Source: Wenzhouxiangella sp042310355
GTDB taxonomy: Bacteria > Pseudomonadota > Gammaproteobacteria > Xanthomonadales > Wenzhouxiangellaceae
Direction of reading: 5' to 3'
Length of the DNA stretch: 64,000 bases
Assembly: GCF_042310355.1 (NCBI RefSeq)
Contig: NZ_JBHJMR010000003.1
Location: forward strand, 124,001 to 188,000
In this document: one piece after another, positions 19,466 through 25,776 of the stretch
Position numbering within the stretch: position 1 is the first letter of the stretch
Layout of the letters: each line of letters begins with the position of its first letter
Position numbers and translations under genes: made by a program
The notes under the pieces: generated by a model
What the model was told of the DNA's origin: nothing
Seen by the model: the letters and a program-made list of their open reading frames with translations, nothing else
Databases searched by the model: none

Positions 19466-19791
19466 ATTGTGTCCCCGCGAGCTTTTGGTCTTGTTAGTTG
19501 TCGACTGGATCAAGCTTGCCGGGAAAGTCTAGCACGCGGCTGAGGACTGGCCTTTTTGGCGAGGATGCGGGGGCAATCGCGCGTTGGCCGGCGATCAGGC
19601 CGGTCTTGAGCAGGGTCACCTGATAATAAAATTGTCCACAGATGAACACAGATGAACACAGATAAAAGGAAAGTCCTGTTGCGGGCGCTGGAGCGTCGAC
19701 GCGATAGCTACCCCACCCGTCTCTTCAGGCTTGCCTCTTTGTTGTTTTCAATCTGTGTTTATCTGTGTTCATCTGTGGACAAAAAGGTTTT
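19466..19791. other. Junction between liuC and the SGNH hydrolase gene
   Basis: This 326-bp gap contains the inverted 10-nt repeat element at 19632-19784 and nothing that I recognise as a gene. The remainder (19466-19630) would hold the SGNH gene promoter, but no convincing promoter hexamers stand out. Confidence 0.4.
19632..19784. repeat. Inverted arms of 10-nt tandem repeats (ATGAACACAG family)
   Basis: The left arm (19632-19666) consists of repeats of ATGAACACAG; the right arm (19751-19784) is its near-complement built from ATCTGTGTTY units. The arms are separated by about 84 bp and can form a long imperfect hairpin. It starts immediately downstream of the liuC stop. Confidence 0.75.
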
Positions 19792-20586
19792 TCAGGAATC
19801 GCCCGCAATCCACGAAGGCTTGCGCTTTTCGAGGAAGGCGTTGAGGCCTTCCTGGCCTTCGCGGGAAACTCTCAAGGCAGCGATCAGCTCGGAGGTGCGG
19901 CGGTCGGTTTCGGCCTCGTCGTGCCGGCCGCCGGCGATGGTGTGGATCAGCTCCTTGCAGTGGGCCTGCGCGTGCGGGCCGCCGGCGAGCAGCAGGTCGA
20001 CCAGGTCGGCCACGTGCCCGTCGAGCTGGCCGGTGGGCACGGTGTCGCTGACCAGGCCGATATGAACGGCGCGTTCGGCGTCGATGCGCTCGCCGGTGAG
20101 CATGTAGTGGCGGGCGTTGTTGACGCCGATGCGCGGTATGACGAACGGTGCGATGGTTGCCGGCGCCAGTCCCAGGCGCACTTCGGTCAGCCCGAACTTC
20201 GCGGTTTCGAGCGCCACGGCCAGGTCGCAGCAGGCGATCAGGCCCACGCCGCCGCCGAAGGCGTGACCATTGACCCGAGCGATGGTCGGGCAGGGCAGCT
20301 GGTCGAGCTTGCGCAGCATGGCCGCCAGGCGCTTGGCATCTTCGCGGTTTTCCGCTTCCGAGCCTTCGGCCATGGATCGCATCCAGTTGAGATCCGCGCC
20401 GGCGGAGAAGCTGTGACCCTCGCCGGTCAGGATCATGACCCTGGCGCCGTCGTTGGCCACCTTGTCGAAGGTTTGCGATAGCTCGGCCACCAGTTCGGCG
20501 TTGAAAGCGTTGTGCACGTCGGGCCGGTTGAGCGTCACCGTGGCCACGCCGCGGTTGTCGATGTTCAGTTTCAGAAGTTCAGTCAT
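19792..20586 (-). CDS. liuC: Methylglutaconyl-CoA hydratase (enoyl-CoA hydratase family)
   Basis: A 264-residue crotonase-fold enzyme. Oxyanion-hole segments are HSFSAGADLNWM and the glycine-rich NGHAFGGGVGLIACCD; the acid/base region lies in KFGLTEVRLGLAPATI. The expected reaction is hydration of 3-methylglutaconyl-CoA to HMG-CoA in leucine breakdown. The specific call rests on its position directly downstream of the carboxyltransferase gene liuB; by sequence alone it would be a generic enoyl-CoA hydratase. An 83-bp spacer to liuB is occupied by a heptamer repeat element. Confidence 0.88.
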   Translation of the reverse strand: MTELLKLNIDNRGVATVTLNRPDVHNAFNAELVAELSQTFDKVANDGARVMILTGEGHSFSAGADLNWMRSMAEGSEAENREDAKRLAAMLRKLDQLPCPTIARVNGHAFGGGVGLIACCDLAVALETAKFGLTEVRLGLAPATIAPFVIPRIGVNNARHYMLTGERIDAERAVHIGLVSDTVPTGQLDGHVADLVDLLLAGGPHAQAHCKELIHTIAGGRHDEAETDRRTSELIAALRVSREGQEGLNAFLEKRKPSWIAGDS

Positions 20587-20592
20587 GGTTGC

Positions 20593-20664
20593 AAAGGGTT
20601 CAGGTTTCAGGTTTCAGGTTTCAGGGCGGGCTTCGGCAGGGTTTTCCTGAACCCTGAAACCTTA
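20593..20664. repeat. Inverted heptamer repeat (TTTCAGG family), liuB-liuC junction
   Basis: The left arm 20593-20627 has four heptamers of the GTTCAGG/TTTCAGG type; the right arm 20646-20664 is the complementary CCTGAACCCTGAAACCT. The 18-nt centre contains GGGCTTCG, shared with the copy at 53103-53186. It fills the gap between liuB and liuC. Confidence 0.8.
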
Positions 20665-20669
20665 TTTCA

Positions 20670-22277
20670 TTACATGCGGAATACACCGAAGCGTCCTTGT
20701 TCGATCGGCGCGTTGGCCGAGGCCGCGATGGCCAGGCCGAGGACGCGGCGGGTGTCGGTCGGGTCGATGATGCCGTCGTCCCACAGGCGTGCGCTGGCAT
20801 AGTACGGGTGTCCCTGGTGTTCGTACTGGTCGCGGATTGGCGACTTGAATTCCTCTTCTTCCGATTCCGGCCACTCCTCGCCGCGGGCTTCCAAAGCGTC
20901 GCGCTTGACGGTGGCGAGCACGCTGGCGGCCTGGTCGCCGCCCATCACCGAGATGCGGGCGTTCGGCCACATCCACAAAAAGCGCGGCTGGTAGGCGCGG
21001 CCGCACATGGCATAGTTGCCCGCGCCGAAGGAGCCGCCGATGACCACCGTGAACTTGGGCACGTGCGAGCAGGCCACGGCGGTAACCATCTTGGCGCCGT
21101 CGCGGGCGATGCCGGCCTGCTCGTACTTCTTGCCGACCATGAAGCCGGTGATGTTCTGCAGGAATACCAGCGGGATGTTGCGCTGGTTGCACAGTTCGAT
21201 GAAGTGCGCGCCCTTGAGCGCCGACTCGGAGAACAGGATGCCATTGTTGGCGACGATGCCCACCTTGTAGCCGTGGATCGAAGCGAAGCCGCAGATCAGG
21301 GTGGTGCCGTAGCGGGCCTTGAACTCGGTGAACTCCGAGCCATCGACGATGCGCGCGATGATCTCGCGCACCTCGAAGGGGTAGCGGGTGTCGTCGGGCA
21401 GGATGCCGTAGATGTCCTCGGCCGGGTAGGCCGGCTCGCGCGACTCCTCGCTCGGACCGAAGGTCGGTTCGGGTCGGTTGAGGTTGCCGACCAGCTCGCG
21501 CGCGATGGCCACCGCATGGGTGTCGTTCTCGGCGAAATGGTCGGCCACGCCGGACAGGCGCGTGTGCACGTCCGCACCACCCAGCGTTTCGGCGTCGACC
21601 TCCTCGCCGGTGGCGGCCTTGACCAGCGGCGGACCGCCCAGGAAGATCGTGCCCTGTTCCCTGACGATGATCGCCTCGTCGCACATCGCCGGCACGTAGG
21701 CGCCGCCGGCGGTGCATGAGCCCATCACCACCGCGATCTGAGGAATGTTCTTCGCCGACAGCCGTGCCTGGTTGTAGAAAATGCGCCCGAAGTGGTCGCG
21801 ATCCGGGAAGACCTCGTCCTGCAGCGGCAGGAACGCGCCGCCGGAGTCGACCAGGTAGATGCAGGGCAGGTTGTTCTCCAGCGCGATTTCCTGCGCGCGC
21901 AGGTGCTTCTTGACCGTGATGGGGTAGTAGGTGCCGCCTTTGACCGTGGCGTCGTTGGCCACCACCATGCACTCGACGCCGTTGACCCGGCCGACGCCGG
22001 CGATTACGCCGGCGCCCGGCGCGGCATCCTCGTACATCCCGTTGGCCGCCAGCGGCGCGACCTCCAGGAACGGGCTGCCGGGGTCGAGCAGGGTACGCAC
22101 GCGCTCGCGCGGCAGCAACTTGCCGCGGCCCTCGTGCTTCTCCCGCGCCTTCTCGGATCCGCCCAGGGCGGTCTGCTCGAGCTTGTCACGCAGGTCGGCG
22201 GCCAGTTTTCTATGGTGCTCGTCACGCGCGACGAAATCGGCGTCCTTGCGGTTGACGTGGCTGTCCAGGCGGGGCAT
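20670..22277 (-). CDS. liuB: Methylcrotonyl-CoA carboxylase carboxyltransferase subunit
   Basis: A 535-residue acyl-CoA carboxyltransferase beta chain of normal length. Recognisable segments are RVRTLLDPGSPFLEVAPLA, YLVDSGGAFLPLQDEVFPD, the GSCTAGGAYVPAMCDE oxyanion site and the C-terminal VIGGSFGAGNYAMCGRAYQP. It transfers the carboxyl group from biotin on LiuD to 3-methylcrotonyl-CoA. It is first in the liuB-liuC-(SGNH)-liuD order on the minus strand; liuA (isovaleryl-CoA dehydrogenase), usually upstream, is not present here. Confidence 0.93.
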   Translation of the reverse strand: MPRLDSHVNRKDADFVARDEHHRKLAADLRDKLEQTALGGSEKAREKHEGRGKLLPRERVRTLLDPGSPFLEVAPLAANGMYEDAAPGAGVIAGVGRVNGVECMVVANDATVKGGTYYPITVKKHLRAQEIALENNLPCIYLVDSGGAFLPLQDEVFPDRDHFGRIFYNQARLSAKNIPQIAVVMGSCTAGGAYVPAMCDEAIIVREQGTIFLGGPPLVKAATGEEVDAETLGGADVHTRLSGVADHFAENDTHAVAIARELVGNLNRPEPTFGPSEESREPAYPAEDIYGILPDDTRYPFEVREIIARIVDGSEFTEFKARYGTTLICGFASIHGYKVGIVANNGILFSESALKGAHFIELCNQRNIPLVFLQNITGFMVGKKYEQAGIARDGAKMVTAVACSHVPKFTVVIGGSFGAGNYAMCGRAYQPRFLWMWPNARISVMGGDQAASVLATVKRDALEARGEEWPESEEEEFKSPIRDQYEHQGHPYYASARLWDDGIIDPTDTRRVLGLAIAASANAPIEQGRFGVFRM

Positions 22278-22362
22278 GCGGGCTCCAGTCGGTCAAAGCG
22301 TTTCATTGTAGCGGGTTCGCCGGCCGGTTGGCTCGTCGCCTGGTCGGGACCCGACCTACGAT

Positions 22363-22439
22363 CTTCCGGTTTCCGGTTTCCGGTTTCCGTCCTCCGTCCT
22401 CCGTCCTCCGTCTTCCGTCTTCCGTCTTCCGTCTTCCGA
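22363..22439. repeat. Eleven tandem heptamers (YYTCCGK)
   Basis: Eleven perfectly phased 7-nt units run from CTTCCGG through three TTTCCG-type, three CCTCCGT and three CTTCCGT units to CTTCCGA. The units change in blocks, as expected from slippage. Unlike the other heptamer elements, I see no inverted second arm. Confidence 0.85.
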
Positions 22440-22465
22440 CGCACCTATTTCGGTGCCCAAACCGG

Positions 22466-22495
22466 TTGCCCCGGCCTCTCGGGCGCGGTTATAAT
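22466..22495 (+). promoter_or_regulatory. Predicted sigma-70 promoter of rpsO
   Basis: A perfect -10 TATAAT (22490-22495) and a -35-like TTGCCC (22466-22471) with an 18-bp spacer lie about 120 bp upstream of the rpsO start, directly following the heptamer array. Confidence 0.65.
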
Positions 22496-22618
22496 GCCGG
22501 GCTTAATGAAATCCGGCGACTGGGGCTTTTGCACAAAGCCCGGCCTGGGGCCGTCCCAGGGGGTTTTCTGGAAAAGCCCGGTCGCCCTAATGTACTGTTT
22601 TCAGGAGTGAATTGAAGA
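22496..22618 (+). promoter_or_regulatory. Structured rpsO leader
   Basis: The leader contains two hairpins: GGGCTTT/AAAGCCC at 22523-22541 and CCTGGG/CCCAGG near 22543-22560, the latter followed by GGGGGTTTT. S15 represses its own translation through leader structures in several bacteria, so a similar role, or attenuation, is possible. This is inference from structure only. Confidence 0.4.
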
Positions 22619-22888
22619 ATGACTCTGACCGCTGAAGAAAAGAGCCAGGTTGTCAAGGAACACCAGCTCTCCGAGGGTGATACGGGTTCGCCGGAAGTGC
22701 AGGTCGCGTTGCTGACAGCGCGCATCAAGCACCTGACCGGGCATTTCGAGCACCACAAGAAAGACCATCACTCCCGTCGAGGCCTGCTCAAGCTGGTCAA
22801 TCAGCGTCGCTCGCTGCTGGATTACGTCAAGAAAAAGGACGTCCAGCGCTACCGCGATCTGATCGAGCGCCTTGGCCTGCGCCGTTAA
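22619..22888 (+). CDS. rpsO: 30S ribosomal protein S15
   Basis: The 89-residue length and sequence are those of S15, with GSPEVQVALLTARIKHLTGH, the HHSRRGLLKLVNQRR segment and YRDLIERLGLRR at the end. S15 binds 16S rRNA early in small-subunit assembly. ATG 22619 has an upstream AGGAG. It is followed by a terminator-like hairpin and then pnp, the standard gammaproteobacterial order. Confidence 0.98.
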   Translation: MTLTAEEKSQVVKEHQLSEGDTGSPEVQVALLTARIKHLTGHFEHHKKDHHSRRGLLKLVNQRRSLLDYVKKKDVQRYRDLIERLGLRR

Positions 22889-22915
22889 AGCGCGGTTCCG
22901 GCCCGATTGAACACG

Positions 22916-22953
22916 ACACCCCGGCGGCTCACGAGCTGATCCGGGGTGTTTTC
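22916..22953 (+). terminator. Rho-independent-like hairpin between rpsO and pnp
   Basis: A stem of ACACCCCGG and CCGGGGTGT is followed by TTTTCT. In related bacteria the rpsO-pnp junction has a partial terminator, with an RNase III-cleaved stem upstream of pnp; this hairpin fits the terminator role. Confidence 0.7.
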
Positions 22954-22982
22954 TATTGCAAGTGCAAAGTGGAGTGAGTGAA

Positions 22983-25094
22983 GTGAAGAAGTTCAGCAAG
23001 ACGTTCAAATTCGGCGAGCACGACGTAACGCTCGAAACCGGGCATGTCGCGCGCCAGGCCGACGGCGCAGTGCTGGTCACCATGGCGGATACCGTGGTGC
23101 TGGTTACCGCCGTGGCCCGCAAGGAAGCCAAGCCCGGTCAGGCGTTCTTCCCCCTGACGGTCAACTACCAGGAGAAGTTCTACTCGGCCGGCCGCATTCC
23201 CGGCGGTTTCTTCAAGCGCGAAGGGCGCCCGACCGAGAAGGAAACCCTGACCTCGCGCCTGATCGACCGACCCATCCGGCCGCTGTTCCCCAAGGGCTTT
23301 CTCAATGAAACCCAGGTGATCGCCACGGTCATGTCTTCCAATCCGGAAGTCGATGCCGATATTCCGGCCATGATCGGCGCCTCGGCCGCCTTGTCCTTGT
23401 CGGGTGCCCCGTTCCAGGGACCGATCGGCGGTGCTCGCGTTGGTTTCGTCGACGGCGAGTACGTGCTCAACCCGACGGCCACCCAGCTCGATGAGTCGCG
23501 CCTGGATCTGGTCGTCGCCGGCACTTCCGAAGCCGTGCTGATGGTCGAATCCGAGGCCGATCAGCTGTCCGAAGAGCAGATGCTTGGCGCCGTCACCTTC
23601 GGTCACGAGCAGATGCAGGTCGCCATCAAGGCGATCAAGGAACTGACGGCCGAAGCCGGCAAGCCCAAGTGGGACTGGCAGGCGCCCGAGCGTCCGGCCG
23701 GCCTGGACAAGCAGGTTGCCGACCTGGCCTCCGAAGGCCTGGCCAAGGCCTACGAGAACACCGACAAGACGACTCGCCGCGAGGCCATCAGCGAGCTGCG
23801 CGCGAGCGTGGTCGAGAAGCTGTGCCCGGAAGGCGACGACAACGCCCCGAGCGCGGACGACGTCAAGGACGAGTTTGCCGCGCTCGAGAAGAAGTACGTG
23901 CGTGACCAGATTCTCGACGGCAAGCCGCGCATCGACGGCCGCGACCTGACCACGGTGCGTCCGCTCGACATGGAAGTCGGCGTTTTCCCGCGCACCCACG
24001 GTTCGGCCATCTTCACCCGCGGTGAGACGCAGGCGATGTGCGTGATCACGCTGGGCACCGGCCGCGACGCGCAGATCATCGACGCCATCGAGGGCGAGTA
24101 CAAGGAGCAGTTCATGCTCCACTACAACTTCCCGCCGTTCTGCGTCGGCGAGACCAGCTTCATGCTTGGTCCCAAGCGCCGCGAAATCGGCCACGGCAAG
24201 CTGGCCAAGCGCGCCCTGGCGGCGGTCGTGCCCAAGGGCGAGGAATTCCCCTACGTGCTGCGTATCGTCTCGGAAGTGACCGAATCCAACGGCTCGAGCT
24301 CCATGGCGACCGTCTGCGGCTCCTCGCTGGCGATGATGGATGCCGGTGTGCCGATGAAGGCCCCCGTGGCCGGTATCGCCATGGGCCTGATCAAGGACGG
24401 CGACCGCTTTGCCGTGCTCACCGATATTCTCGGTGACGAGGATCACCTCGGTGACATGGACTTCAAGGTGGCCGGCTCGAAGGACGGCGTGACCGCCCTG
24501 CAGATGGACATCAAGATCACCGGTATCACCCGGGAGATCATGGAAGTCGCGCTCAAGCAGGCGACCGACGCCCGCGGCCACATTCTCGAGCAGATGAATC
24601 AGGTCATCGAGCGTCCGCGCGAGGAAATGAGCGAGTACGCACCGCGCCTGTTCACCATGAAGGTGCATCCGGACAAGATCCGCGACGTGATCGGCAAGGG
24701 CGGCGCGACCATCCGCCAGATCACCGAGGAAACCGGCACCACCATCGACATCCAGGACGACGGCACGGTCACCATTGCTTCGGTCAACCAGGCGGCTGCC
24801 GACGACGCGCGCAAGCGCATCGAGCAGATCACCGCTGACGTCGAAGTGGGCGCGATCTACGAGGGCACGGTCACCAAGATCATGAACTTCGGCGCCTTCG
24901 TCACGATCCTGCCGGGCAAGGACGGCCTGGTCCACATCTCGCAGATTTCCGACAAGCGCGTCGAGAACGTCACCGACGAGTTGGCCGAAGGCGACAAGGT
25001 CAAGGTCCAGGTGCTCGAGGTCGACAAGCAGGGCCGCATCCGCCTGAGCATGAAGTCGCTCAAGGAAGACGAGAAGGAAGGCGAGAGCAACTGA
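22983..25094 (+). CDS. pnp: Polyribonucleotide nucleotidyltransferase
   Basis: GTG 22983 is chosen as start because GGAG (22971-22974) lies eight bases upstream and homologues begin near FKFGEHDVTLETG. The 703-residue protein has two RNase PH domains (for example FYSAGRIPGGFFKREGRP and TRGETQAMCVITLGT), a KH domain near residue 563 (DVIGKGGATIRQI) and a C-terminal S1 domain (GTVTKIMNFGAFVTILPGKD). It degrades RNA phosphorolytically and belongs to the degradosome in many bacteria. The C-terminal tail is short and acidic. Confidence 0.97.
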   Translation: MKKFSKTFKFGEHDVTLETGHVARQADGAVLVTMADTVVLVTAVARKEAKPGQAFFPLTVNYQEKFYSAGRIPGGFFKREGRPTEKETLTSRLIDRPIRPLFPKGFLNETQVIATVMSSNPEVDADIPAMIGASAALSLSGAPFQGPIGGARVGFVDGEYVLNPTATQLDESRLDLVVAGTSEAVLMVESEADQLSEEQMLGAVTFGHEQMQVAIKAIKELTAEAGKPKWDWQAPERPAGLDKQVADLASEGLAKAYENTDKTTRREAISELRASVVEKLCPEGDDNAPSADDVKDEFAALEKKYVRDQILDGKPRIDGRDLTTVRPLDMEVGVFPRTHGSAIFTRGETQAMCVITLGTGRDAQIIDAIEGEYKEQFMLHYNFPPFCVGETSFMLGPKRREIGHGKLAKRALAAVVPKGEEFPYVLRIVSEVTESNGSSSMATVCGSSLAMMDAGVPMKAPVAGIAMGLIKDGDRFAVLTDILGDEDHLGDMDFKVAGSKDGVTALQMDIKITGITREIMEVALKQATDARGHILEQMNQVIERPREEMSEYAPRLFTMKVHPDKIRDVIGKGGATIRQITEETGTTIDIQDDGTVTIASVNQAAADDARKRIEQITADVEVGAIYEGTVTKIMNFGAFVTILPGKDGLVHISQISDKRVENVTDELAEGDKVKVQVLEVDKQGRIRLSMKSLKEDEKEGESN

Positions 25095-25104
25095 TCGCCT
25101 CCAG

Positions 25105-25132
25105 GCGGTTGCCCGGACTCCCGGGCAACCGC
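25105..25132 (+). terminator. Hairpin downstream of pnp
   Basis: A perfect 12-bp stem (GCGGTTGCCCGG and complement) with a 4-nt loop begins 11 bases after the pnp stop. No T-run follows immediately. It probably marks or protects the pnp mRNA 3' end, possibly together with the inverted repeat at 25149-25236, which ends in TTTTCTTTATTTT. Confidence 0.6.
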
Positions 25133-25148
25133 TGATCCGAACACCGAC

Positions 25149-25236
25149 TAACCGCGAAGATGGCCAGGAACGCAAAGATTGGGAATGGATGAACTTTCAT
25201 TCATTGACTTTGCGAACTTTGCGTCTTCGCGGTTTT
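25149..25236. repeat. Inverted repeat of the CTTTGCG/CTTCGCGG type
   Basis: The left arm (25149-25178, containing ACCGCGAAG and ACGCAAAG) pairs imperfectly with the right arm (25208-25236, CTTTGCG repeated, then CTTCGCGGTTTT). The centre is about 30 bp. It lies between pnp and the DUF6165 gene. Confidence 0.7.
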
Positions 25237-25286
25237 CTTTATTTTGTGTCATTTAGGTTTCGCACTATGATGGCCAGTGACGTCCT

Positions 25287-25676
25287 ATGGAACTGCTGAT
25301 TCCCGTCTCTCCCGGTGAGTTGCTCGACAAGCTCACCATCCTCGAGATCAAGCTCGAACGTATCGACGACGAGGCCAAGCTGGCCAACGTTCGGCGCGAG
25401 CACGAGTTGCTTATGCGCGTCTGGCGCGAGTCCGGCCTCGGCGATGAGGCGGTGGCTCGCTTGCGAGACCAGTTGCGCGCGGTCAACGAGCGACTGTGGG
25501 AGATCGAGGACGCCATCCGGGAGGAAGAACGCCGCAAGCGCTTTGGCGATGATTTCATCGATCTGGCGCGCTCGGTCTATCAGCGAAACGACGAGCGCGC
25601 CGCGCTGAAAAGGCGCATCAACGAGATCCTCGGGTCGGCAATCGTTGAGGAAAAGTCCTACCGCGACTATCGCTGA
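25287..25676 (+). CDS. DUF6165 family protein
   Basis: A 129-residue soluble, strongly charged helical protein starting MELLIPVSPGELLDKLTILE, the characteristic opening of DUF6165. Its helices (EHELLMRVWRES, then LWEIEDAIREEERRKRF and RAALKRRINEI) suggest a coiled-coil fold. Function is unknown. It is often found near surface-polysaccharide genes, and here a heptosyltransferase gene and kdkA lie within 4 kb. Confidence 0.75.
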   Translation: MELLIPVSPGELLDKLTILEIKLERIDDEAKLANVRREHELLMRVWRESGLGDEAVARLRDQLRAVNERLWEIEDAIREEERRKRFGDDFIDLARSVYQRNDERAALKRRINEILGSAIVEEKSYRDYR

Positions 25677-25776
25677 ACTGCGCGGCTCGTCGGAAATTTC
25701 TGTATTTTTCGTGGCCTTGTCGCGGGCGAAGGCGTAGAATTGCAGCGCAACTTCAACCCACAGCAGGGGCGCTGCA

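Larger units (their letters stand above)
22278..22618. other. Divergent region between liuB and rpsO
   Basis: The 341-bp gap holds the 11-unit heptamer array at 22363-22439, the rpsO promoter at 22466-22495 and the structured rpsO leader. I see no gene in it. A promoter for liuB would have to lie between the array and the liuB start. Confidence 0.5.

Noticed and set aside
20593..20664. Possible CRISPR array because of short repeats
   Set aside because: Units are 7 nt without spacers and arms are inverted; no cas genes are present. The same applies to the other short-repeat elements.
22953..25175. Open frame of 740 codons on the minus strand opposite pnp
   Set aside because: It is an antisense shadow of pnp; the translation is low-complexity (His, Gly, Val, Asp rich) without a domain.
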